64,000 nucleotides of DNA from contig NZ_JALPVJ010000003.1 of NCBI RefSeq assembly GCF_023544445.1, positions 58,547 through 122,546 on the forward strand, written 5' to 3'. Below are positions 25,262 through 33,628 of the stretch, piece after piece. Source of the DNA: Actinoplanes sp. M2I2. GTDB taxonomy: Bacteria; Actinomycetota; Actinomycetes; Mycobacteriales; Micromonosporaceae. The notes below the pieces were generated by a model. That model ran no database searches and was not told the DNA's origin. It saw nothing but the letters and a program-made list of their open reading frames with translations. Numbering within the stretch: position 1 is the first letter of the stretch; every line of letters starts with the position of its first letter. The translations under genes and the position numbers were made by a program.

Positions 25262-28039
25262 ATGACGCGCGTGACCGAAGGCTTCGAACTCGGCGTCGAC
25301 CTGGGCACCTCACACACCGTGGCCATGCTGCGACGCCCCGACGGGCGCACGCGGCCGCTGCTGTTCGACGGTCGCCCCCTGTTGCCCTCCGCCGTCCACC
25401 TCGACGTGTCCGGCCGCCTGCACGTCGGCGCCGACGCGCTCCGCCTCGGCCACGCCGACCCCGGCCGCCTCGAGCCGCACCCGAAAAGGCACATCGACGA
25501 CGACTCCGTGCTCCTCGGCGACGGCACCGGCGTGCCGGTGCCCGACCTGCTGGCCGCCCTGCTGACGGCGGTCGCCCGCGAGGCCGTGGCCACCGCCGGC
25601 TTCCTGCCACCGGCCACAGTCACCCATCCGGCCTCCTGGGGCGCGCCCCGCCGGGCCGTGCTGGTCGAGGCGCTCAGCCGCGCCGGCTGGCCGGCCGAGA
25701 CGGCGCTGCTGCCCGAGCCGGTGGCCGCCGCCCGCTACTTCGCCGAGGTGCTGCGCCGCCCCCTGCCGACCGGCTCCTCGCTGGCTGTCTTCGATTTCGG
25801 CGCCGGCACTCTGGACGTGGCCGTGGTCCGCCACGACGGTCCCGGCGCGGCGTTCTCGGTGACCGCCTCGGGCGGCGCCGACGACCTCGGCGGGCTCGAT
25901 CTCGACGCCGCGCTCGTCGACCACCTGGGCAAGTCGCTGGCCGGGGCCGAGCCCGAGGCATGGCGGGCGCTGACCGAGCCGGTGACGCTGGCCCAGTGGC
26001 GGGCCCGGCGGCAGTTCTGGGACGACGTGCGCGGCGCCAAGGAGATGCTGTCCCGCAGCTCGTTCGCCCCGGTGCCGGTGCCCGGCGTCGAGCAGGCCGT
26101 GCACCTGACCCGTGACGAGCTCGAGGCGGCGGCCGATCCCCTCGTCCGCCGCGGAGTGGCCGAGGCCGGCGCGGTGATCGCCGCGGCCGGGCTGCGGCCG
26201 TCCGAACTGGCCGGGCTCTTCCTGGTCGGCGGCTCGTCCCGGGTCCCCCTGGTGGCCCGGCTCCTGCACGCCGAACTGGGCATCGCGCCGACCGTCCTCG
26301 AACAGCCCGAGCTCCCGGTCGCCGAGGGGGCCACGCTCAGCGCGCCCGCCGGCGCCTCGGCCATGCCTGTCGCGGCCGCGCCGATTTCCGGGCCGTCCAC
26401 CGAGCCGGCCGGGCCCCCCACCGCGGCCGCTCCGCCGACTCCAACCCCGCCGCCTTCTGGCCCGCCGCCTTCTGCCCCGGTCCCGGCTGTCTCGCCCACC
26501 GGTCCGGGCGACGACCGGCAGTACGCCGACCCGGTCGACCCCTGGGCCACGGGCGAAGCCGCCGCGATCGCCGCCGGCGCGCACGCCATGCCCGGCTCAC
26601 CGTCGTTCACCGGCCGGCCCACCCCCTTCGGACCGCCCAGCGCCGAGCCCTGGCTCGCCTCCGACACACCACAGCCGGCACCCGAGCCGGCGCCCCGCCA
26701 CCACCGTCGCCGCTGGATCGTCGCCGGCGCCGCCACCGCGGCCGTCGTCGTGGCGGCCGGGGCGGTGCTCACCTGGACGTTCTGGCCGCGGCACCCCGCC
26801 CTCGGCTATCAGTCCCTCGGCGACCCGGTCCGCGTCACGCCGGCCGTACCGCTCGGCTCAGGCTGGAAGGACGCCGTGATCCGCGGTGACCGCGCCTACC
26901 TCGGCAGCGCCGACTACGACACCGGAAGGGCCGGCGTCGTCGCCATCGACACCGGCTCCGGCAAAGCGGCCTGGACCAACCCCGACGCCGGCACCGCCAA
27001 GCGCTGGCAGTCGATGGTCGCCCTGCCCGACGGTGTCGCCCTGTTCAGCGAGGCCGACTACGACACCGACACCAGCCAGCTCGTCCTGCTCGGGGCCGAC
27101 CGCGGCGAAAAGCTGTGGCAGCGCACCCTCGGCGAGAACGACACCGCCACGTTCGCCGGCGGCTCGGCCGTCGTCACCGACCGGACCGGCAAGAGGCTGG
27201 TCGGCCTCGACGCCGCCACCGGCGAACAACGCTGGACACTGCCCGACCCCGACGGCACCACGGCGCCCGCACTGATCGGCGTGACGACGCCGGCCGACCT
27301 GTCCGGGCCGGCCACCCCCACCGGCCGCCCGCTCGCCCCCGACCTGGACGACGATCCGCGCCTCGTGCAGATCGGCGCCGACCGCAGCGCCCGGGTGATC
27401 GACGCGAACTCCGGCAAGGTGCTCGTCTCCCGACCCAACATCGCCCGCCCCGACGACGAAGTGATCGCCCACAACGGCCGGCTCGTCGTGCGCGGCTCCG
27501 AGGACATCCATCGCATCGTCGTCTACGACCTGGACAAACTCGACGGCGACACGATCGCCTACACGGCCGGCTCGGCCACCGCACGGCTCACCGGGCTCGC
27601 CCCCTGCGGTGACACCCGGGTCTGCATGGTCGAAGGCACCGGCTATGGCGACGACAACGCCAAAGTGGTGGCCGTCGACGTCGCCGACGGCAAACGGGTC
27701 TGGGAAGCCGCCGCGCCCGACGCCGACGCCGTCATCCCCGTCGGCGAGGCCGTGCTGGTCACCTACTCGACCACCACCCGGCTGATCGACTCGTCCGGCG
27801 CGGAAGTATGGACCCGGCAGGCCGCCGCCGCCCGGCTCGACGCGGCGAACGTGCTCGAGTTCAGCAAGCCGCTGGCCGGCTACGCCGACGACCCCGCCCT
27901 GGCCGGCCGCCACCTCGGCGACGACCCGGTCCAGCTCGGCCCGCTGGCCGACGTCCAGACCGACACCTGCTCGTGGAACACGACCCACCTGGCCTGCGCC
28001 ACCCCGAAGGACTTCATCGTCGTCCAGTACGCCGGATGA
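25262..28039 (+). CDS. Hsp70-like ATPase fused through a membrane helix to a PQQ-type beta-propeller
   Basis: Protein of 925 aa. Residues 1-360 match the actin-like Hsp70 nucleotide-binding domain: phosphate-1 VDLGTSHTVAML, phosphate-2 VFDFGAGTLDVAVV (about 175) and adenosine-site LVGGSSRVPLV (about 320). The Hsp70 substrate-binding domain is replaced by a Pro-rich linker, one membrane helix (IVAGAATAAVVVAAGAVLTW, about 485-510) and a C-terminal propeller with repeated units such as VVAIDTGSGKAAW and LVGLDAATGEQRW. The ATPase should be cytoplasmic and the propeller extracytoplasmic, suggesting transmembrane signalling or a membrane-tethered scaffold. ATG at 25262 or GTG at 25271 are both possible starts. 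Confidence 0.87.
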   Translation: MTRVTEGFELGVDLGTSHTVAMLRRPDGRTRPLLFDGRPLLPSAVHLDVSGRLHVGADALRLGHADPGRLEPHPKRHIDDDSVLLGDGTGVPVPDLLAALLTAVAREAVATAGFLPPATVTHPASWGAPRRAVLVEALSRAGWPAETALLPEPVAAARYFAEVLRRPLPTGSSLAVFDFGAGTLDVAVVRHDGPGAAFSVTASGGADDLGGLDLDAALVDHLGKSLAGAEPEAWRALTEPVTLAQWRARRQFWDDVRGAKEMLSRSSFAPVPVPGVEQAVHLTRDELEAAADPLVRRGVAEAGAVIAAAGLRPSELAGLFLVGGSSRVPLVARLLHAELGIAPTVLEQPELPVAEGATLSAPAGASAMPVAAAPISGPSTEPAGPPTAAAPPTPTPPPSGPPPSAPVPAVSPTGPGDDRQYADPVDPWATGEAAAIAAGAHAMPGSPSFTGRPTPFGPPSAEPWLASDTPQPAPEPAPRHHRRRWIVAGAATAAVVVAAGAVLTWTFWPRHPALGYQSLGDPVRVTPAVPLGSGWKDAVIRGDRAYLGSADYDTGRAGVVAIDTGSGKAAWTNPDAGTAKRWQSMVALPDGVALFSEADYDTDTSQLVLLGADRGEKLWQRTLGENDTATFAGGSAVVTDRTGKRLVGLDAATGEQRWTLPDPDGTTAPALIGVTTPADLSGPATPTGRPLAPDLDDDPRLVQIGADRSARVIDANSGKVLVSRPNIARPDDEVIAHNGRLVVRGSEDIHRIVVYDLDKLDGDTIAYTAGSATARLTGLAPCGDTRVCMVEGTGYGDDNAKVVAVDVADGKRVWEAAAPDADAVIPVGEAVLVTYSTTTRLIDSSGAEVWTRQAAAARLDAANVLEFSKPLAGYADDPALAGRHLGDDPVQLGPLADVQTDTCSWNTTHLACATPKDFIVVQYAG

Positions 28040-28046
28040 CACGAAA

Positions 28047-28076
28047 CGGGCGGCCTCCCCGAAGGGAGACCGCCCG
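28047..28076. terminator. Hairpin terminator between convergent genes
   Basis: CGGGCGGCCTCCC (28047-28059) pairs with GGGAGACCGCCCG (28064-28076) with one mismatch. It lacks a strong T-tract but sits exactly between the convergent Hsp70-fusion and sugar-ATPase genes. Confidence 0.6.
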
Positions 28077-28098
28077 GTCAGTTATCGCGTGGGGACGC

Positions 28099-29184
<1,086 letters not shown>

Positions 29185-29254
29185 GCTGAAACAGACTTCC
29201 TTCCCACCGGCAGGAACGTGCCGGACGATCCGAGTGGAGGAACAGCCCTGTAAA

Positions 29255-29270
29255 CGTAAAGCTTTTTACG
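29255..29270. promoter_or_regulatory. CGTAAA-N4-TTTACG inverted repeat upstream of msiK
   Basis: Perfect 6-bp arms around GCTT, lying 71-86 bp upstream of the msiK start in an otherwise short intergenic region. It is a candidate LacI/GntR-type operator. Regulator unknown. Confidence 0.45.
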
Positions 29271-29320
29271 CGTCATGCCAAGGCACCCCCAAGGCCCCCA
29301 CCCGTTATGCTGGCCCCCAC

Positions 29321-29394
29321 GCCCCTGTAGCTCAGCTGGCCAGAGCACCCGTCTTGTAAACGGGAGGTCGTCGGTTCGACCCCGACCGGGGGCT
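29321..29394 (+). tRNA. tRNA-Thr(TGT)
   Basis: A full cloverleaf is readable. The acceptor is GCCCCTG paired with CGGGGGC, the D-arm is GCTC...GAGC, and the anticodon stem is CCCGT/ACGGG with loop CTTGTAA (anticodon TGT). The T-arm holds GGTTCGACC and the discriminator base is T. CCA is not encoded. It decodes ACA and related Thr codons. Its 3' end directly abuts the 144-bp repeat array, a common setting for island insertion. Confidence 0.96.
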
Positions 29395-29403
29395 CGCAGG
29401 CGC

Positions 29404-29816
29404 CGAAGTATGTCCGCACACACCGCGGACCTGGCCTCCTCGCATTCCTCCTGGGGGCCGAGCCCCCAGACCCCACGTCACGGTGGGCACGCCCGTGGGT
29501 GGGAGCGGTGGAAGGCCCTTCGGGCCAGGACAACGGCCCGCACGCACCGAAGAACGTCCGCACACACCGCGGACCTGGCCACCTCGCATTCCTCCTGGGG
29601 GCCGAGCCCCCAGACCCCACGTCACGATGGGCACGCCCGTGGGTGGGAGCGGTGGAAGGCCCTTCGGGCCAGGACAACGGCCCGCACGCACCGAAGAACG
29701 TCCGCACACACCGCAGACCTCCCCTCCTCGCATTCCTCCTGGGGGCCGAGCCCCCAGACCCCACGTCACGGTGGGCACGCCCGTGGGTGGGAGCGGTGGA
29801 AGGCCCTCCGGGTCGG
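29404..29816. repeat. 144-bp tandem repeat, nearly three copies, next to tRNA-Thr
   Basis: The landmark TCCGCACACACCGC recurs at 29413, 29557 and 29701, an exact 144-bp period, and the copies differ at only scattered bases. Each unit holds two hairpins: CTGGGGGCCGAGCCCCCAG and GGCCCTTCGGGCC. The third copy decays after about 29814. Frames crossing it are open on both strands only because the period is divisible by three and stop codons are rare. I see no gene here, nor in the 30 bp that follow. Confidence 0.85.
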
Positions 29817-29846
29817 GGGCATTGGCGGCCGGGCCGCCTTGGCGTA

Positions 29847-30896
29847 TCACTGCCGGGTGTGCGACTGCTTGGGTGTGTCGTTGTCTTGTGGTTGAGCGGG
29901 TGCGGGGACGGCACTGAAAGCGGCTTCTAGGACGTCGCCGGTCGCAGCTTCGGCCTCCGGGCTCAGCACCCGGTCGGTGTTCAGCGCGACCACCGCCTGG
30001 CGCACGCCGTCGTCGCTGGTCACAACGATGCTGAGGTAGCCCGGGAACCGGCCGTCGTGGCCCCACCCCGTGATGCCCGGCCGAATGATCCGACGAAGGC
30101 CCAGCCCGTACCCGGACGATCCGACTTCAGCGATCATCGCCCGGCCGAGCTCAGGGCTCAGCACCCTCCCGGTCAGCAGCGCACGGTGGAAGCGGGCCAG
30201 GTCGGTGACCGTGGAGACCATTCCGCCGGCGGTCCAGCCGATCGACGGGCTGAGGTCGGTGAAATCGAGAATGCCATCGGGCACCCCGTACGACGTCGGC
30301 AAGTTGGTCAGGTGGCCTCGCAAGTGCCGGCCAGGGATCGCCGCGCCGCGCACCGGAAACGAAGTCCCGGTCAGACGCAATGGTTCGATCAGCCGACGGT
30401 GCACTTCTTCTGCGGCGGAATTCCCGGTGACAGCTTCGATCACCAACCCCAGCAGAATATAGTTGGTATTGGCATATGCGAACTTCGTCCCGGGCGTGGC
30501 GGTCTCCGCCCCATTCACGAGGGCGAGAAGGTCACGCGGTTCCCAATGATGGTCCGGGTCAGTGGTGTACGGCGCGAGCAACCGCGGATCGTTCGAGTAC
30601 TCGGCCAGCCCGCTGGTGTGCTGTAGCAAGTGCCGGACAGTGATGCCCGGAGCGGGAGCGAATGTCACCGCGTCGTTCAAAGCGAGCCGGCCCTCGGCGA
30701 CGAGCTGCAGGACCACCGCGGCGACGAACGGCTTGGTGTTGCTGCCGATCCGGAAACGGTCTCCCACACGTGCGGGCGCTCCGGAGCGGCGGTCGCCGAT
30801 CCCACTGGCCCGGCCCGCGAGGCGGGAGTACGCGACGGCGCCCGGCACTCCGGCTCGCACGAGCCGGTCCAGGGCTTCCTGCACGTTGTCTGTCAA
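29847..30896 (-). CDS. Beta-lactamase-fold serine hydrolase, cytoplasmic, last gene of the peptide operon
   Basis: Protein of 349 aa in the class C beta-lactamase/DD-peptidase fold. The SxxK motif is SNTK (Ser52, Lys55), the Tyr motif is YAN (Tyr141), and the third motif is GHDG near the C-terminus. No signal peptide precedes the domain, so it should stay in the cytoplasm, unlike ordinary penicillin-binding proteins. Beta-lactamase-fold enzymes can act as peptidases, esterases or peptide cyclases. Here the tight 4-bp overlap with the methyltransferase suggests a role in processing, releasing or macrocyclising the peptide. That role is inference. Confidence 0.82.
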   Translation of the reverse strand: MTDNVQEALDRLVRAGVPGAVAYSRLAGRASGIGDRRSGAPARVGDRFRIGSNTKPFVAAVVLQLVAEGRLALNDAVTFAPAPGITVRHLLQHTSGLAEYSNDPRLLAPYTTDPDHHWEPRDLLALVNGAETATPGTKFAYANTNYILLGLVIEAVTGNSAAEEVHRRLIEPLRLTGTSFPVRGAAIPGRHLRGHLTNLPTSYGVPDGILDFTDLSPSIGWTAGGMVSTVTDLARFHRALLTGRVLSPELGRAMIAEVGSSGYGLGLRRIIRPGITGWGHDGRFPGYLSIVVTSDDGVRQAVVALNTDRVLSPEAEAATGDVLEAAFSAVPAPAQPQDNDTPKQSHTRQ

Positions 30897-31636
30897 ATTT
30901 CGTCCGCTTTTGCGTACACCGACACGTGGCGAGGGCTGGCGGCGGTGAACGGCTGCCCGGTGAAGTCACCCCACCGGTCCATCAGCTTGAGGCCACACAG
31001 CTCCGCGAGTAAGTCCAGTTCCGACGGGAAGGCGTAACGAATGACGTGCTGGACCGTCTCGGGAACGCCGCCGTCGAGGATGGTGTGCACACCAACCATC
31101 AGCTGGTGGGAACGGTCGACGCTGACCACGTCGAGCATGACCGCGTTCATGCCGAGGTGCCGCACCGACGTAGTGGGCTGTGTGAGCCCGTGGAAGGGAG
31201 CCGGCTCGAAGACTTCGATGACGAAGCGGCCGCCGGGGGCCAGCTGCTTGTGGACGCCGCGCAGACAGGAGATCTGCTGCTCACGGGTGACGGCGGAGAA
31301 GAAGGTGTTCAGCACGACGAGGATCAGGTCGTGCTCGCCTCCGGTCGTCGTGTTGGTGAAGTCAGCGAGCTGAGTGGTGACGCGACCCTCCGGATCCTTG
31401 CGAGCGAGCTGCGCAAGCATCGGAGCCGAACCGTCGATGCCGTGCACCTCATAGCCTCGCTCCGCGAGCGGAATCGCGATGCGCCCGGTACCGACGCCCA
31501 ACTCCAGGATTCGCGCCGGCGCCGGACGCAGCCGCTCGACCAGGTCAAGGCTGGCCGCGGTATCGATCTCGATGTGTGGGTACATGAGGTCGTAGACGCC
31601 GGCGAGTCGTTCCTCGTAGGGGGCATGTCTGATCAT
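30893..31636 (-). CDS. Class I SAM-dependent methyltransferase
   Basis: Protein of 247 aa. SAM-binding motif I is ILELGVGTGRIAIPLAERG, motif II acidic end is VHGIDGSAPML, and motif post-I/IV is DLILVVLNTFF. Length and layout match small-molecule or peptide methyltransferases of the methyltransf_25 type. It lies between the FAD oxidoreductase and the serine hydrolase with 4-bp overlaps on both sides, so it likely methylates the same product. No target residue can be deduced. Confidence 0.88.
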   Translation of the reverse strand: MIRHAPYEERLAGVYDLMYPHIEIDTAASLDLVERLRPAPARILELGVGTGRIAIPLAERGYEVHGIDGSAPMLAQLARKDPEGRVTTQLADFTNTTTGGEHDLILVVLNTFFSAVTREQQISCLRGVHKQLAPGGRFVIEVFEPAPFHGLTQPTTSVRHLGMNAVMLDVVSVDRSHQLMVGVHTILDGGVPETVQHVIRYAFPSELDLLAELCGLKLMDRWGDFTGQPFTAASPRHVSVYAKADEI

Positions 31637-33086
31637 GTGCGTTGTCCCTTCGGTGCGGTCAGGAGCGTTAACGGATCGGCGGCTATACCGAACCGGTCGC
31701 GGAGGACGCGACGAGCGACGTGCAGACCGGACATACCGTGCACACCGGGCCCGGGAGGGCTAGCCGCGGAGCAGTGGTACAAGCCCGGCACAGGGGTGGT
31801 GAACGGGTCGACGCCGAGGCGCGGTCGGAATGCGAGCTGGTGGAGGCTCAGCAGCCCCGAGGTGATGTCGCCACCGACGTGGTTGGCGTTGTGGCTCTCC
31901 ACCTGGGCGGCAGTGCGCACGTGCCGGGCGACGACCAGGTCGCGGAAGCCCGGCGCGAACCGCTCGATTTGCCCGATCACCGCCTCGCTCACATCCGTGT
32001 CGGAGCCACGGGGAACGTGGGCGTACGCGGACAGAGCCTGCAATCCACGCGGCGCGCGAGTGTCGCCGACGGCGGACGGCTGCGTGACAAGCACATATGG
32101 CCGCGGAACGTGCTTACCGGAGGCGACGGCACGCTGGACTGCAATAGCCTCCGCCCGCGTGCCGGCCAGGTGCAACGTCCCTGCGCGGTCGCAGCCGGCG
32201 GCCGACCAGGGCACCGGGCCGGACAGCACGAAGTCGACTGTGCAGCTGCCGACGCCGTACTGGTACCTGGCGAGGCGCCGCAGGTAACGCCGCGGTAGCA
32301 CCGTTCCAGCTATGCGCGCCAGGACAGTCGGACCGCAGTTGAGAACAATTGCCCGAGCGCGAGGCAGGTCGCGGATGTCGTGGACAGGGCTGTCCGCCAT
32401 CAGGGTGCCGCCGTGCGCTTGGATGTCGGCGACCATGGCATCGGTGATCGCCTGGCTGCCGCCGCGAGGCAACGGCCAGCCGACCGCGTGGGCGAGCAGA
32501 GCGAGGGTCGTTCCGACCGCCGTGGCCGGTAGACGATCAGGCCGGACGACGCCATGCAGATTCACGCCGGTGAGCATCGCCCCGGCAACGCCGGCCTGTG
32601 GCAGGAACCGCTGTTCCAGGACGGCTGCGCCGAGAAGAGTCGCGGCCGGTGAGATGAGCACCGCGGGGTCGCGGAGGTCGGACAGCGCCGCGGCGGCCAC
32701 CGCCGGCCAGCGCGCGGTGAGGGGGGCGAAGATCCTCCGCCAGCGACGGCCCGCACTGCCCAGCCCGTCGGCCGTACGGTCCAAGCCAGGCCTGCTTGGC
32801 CATCGTCAAGCGGATGCGCGTACGCGATCTGGGGTTGAAGCATGGTGACACCGCGTGCGCCCAGGTTGAACGCCCGGAAGAACGGCGACGCCGCCGCCAT
32901 CGGATGTACCGACGAACAAAGGTCGTGCCGGATGCCGGCGCCGAGCGGCTCACCCGTACGGGCTCCGCCGCCGAACCCGTCAGCGGCCTCGTGAACGGCC
33001 ACGCGCAACCCAGCCCGGCTGAGAAGCACAGCCGCGGCGAGCCCGTTGGGTCCGGAACCGACGACCACGACGTCGGCGTCGCTCAC
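31633..33086 (-). pseudogene. FAD-dependent (phytoene-desaturase-like) oxidoreductase, frameshifted
   Basis: Two overlapping frames together make one protein of about 484 aa. The first (GTG at 33086) has the dinucleotide fold DVVVVGSGPNGLAAAVLLSR with a following Glu and a phytoene-desaturase-like GGGARTGEP. It is coherent up to LAWTVRP, about position 32775. The reading then continues in the -1 frame (TADGLGSAGRRWRRIFAP) to a normal C-terminus containing GLYHCSAASPPGPGVHGMSG, the usual FAD-binding end motif. A single missing base near 32765-32785 explains this. It may be a real inactivating mutation, a sequencing error or, less likely, programmed frameshifting; no slippery heptamer is visible. 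Both neighbours overlap it by 4 bp. Confidence 0.8.
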
Positions 33087-33628
33087 AGTTTCTCGAACCG
33101 GGACAGGTACATGTATTTCGGGTCTTCACTCGAGTCGTATCCGGAACTGCGGGCGATGAGGAACTGGAAGCCGCGAGGCCTGTCACCGTCGGCGGACACC
33201 TCGACCTTGCGCCGGACCAGCCCGGACAGCAACGCGTACGCAGGCGCGTCGGTGCCGTCGTCGCCGAACACGTTGAGCTGCTGAGTCAAGTGGTCGCACA
33301 GGTCGTGCACGGCCTTGTCGAGCCGGCGTTCGGGAAACCACACAGCGTGTCGCAGGGCGCGGGGTTGCGGCTCCGTGATGGCCTGCCATGGCGCTTCCGT
33401 GCCGTCGGAACACAGCGTGCGGTAGAGCACGATGAAGTCGTACCGGGCCGGTTCCGGAGCGAAGAACCGCCAGTCCGGCAGGGCAACACCGGTGGGTTCG
33501 GCCCGGCGTAGCCGGTCGAAGATCCGTTGCGGGTGCTGGCTGACGATGCTGGCGACGAACCAGGTACCGAGGCCCGCGCACAGCCCGGCCCAGACAAGAT
33601 CGGCGGTGCCGGACCGACGGCCGCTCAT
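33083..33628 (-). CDS. Small membrane protein resembling SdpA/DUF5819
   Basis: Protein of 181 aa: one N-terminal membrane helix (LVWAGLCAGLGTWFVASIV), then an extracytoplasmic domain with ALPDWRFFAPEPARYDFIVL. The W-x-F-F-x-x-x-P pattern after the helix is what I recall from SdpA and DUF5819 proteins, which accompany HTTM proteins; the assignment is by pattern and not by search. Its stop overlaps the oxidoreductase start (GTGA), and its ATG overlaps the HTTM gene stop. In the SDP toxin system SdpA and the HTTM protein SdpB together mature the peptide, so a joint role here is plausible. Confidence 0.65.
   Translation of the reverse strand: MSGRRSGTADLVWAGLCAGLGTWFVASIVSQHPQRIFDRLRRAEPTGVALPDWRFFAPEPARYDFIVLYRTLCSDGTEAPWQAITEPQPRALRHAVWFPERRLDKAVHDLCDHLTQQLNVFGDDGTDAPAYALLSGLVRRKVEVSADGDRPRGFQFLIARSSGYDSSEDPKYMYLSRFEKL

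Noticed and set aside
29404..29816. CRISPR array
   Set aside because: Units are near-identical over the whole 144 bp, with no short repeat and unique spacers, and no cas genes are present.
29404..29930. Repeat protein encoded by the 144-bp array
   Set aside because: The period is a multiple of three, so all frames repeat and stay open on both strands. None has a ribosome binding site or plausible composition beyond Gly/Pro/Arg.
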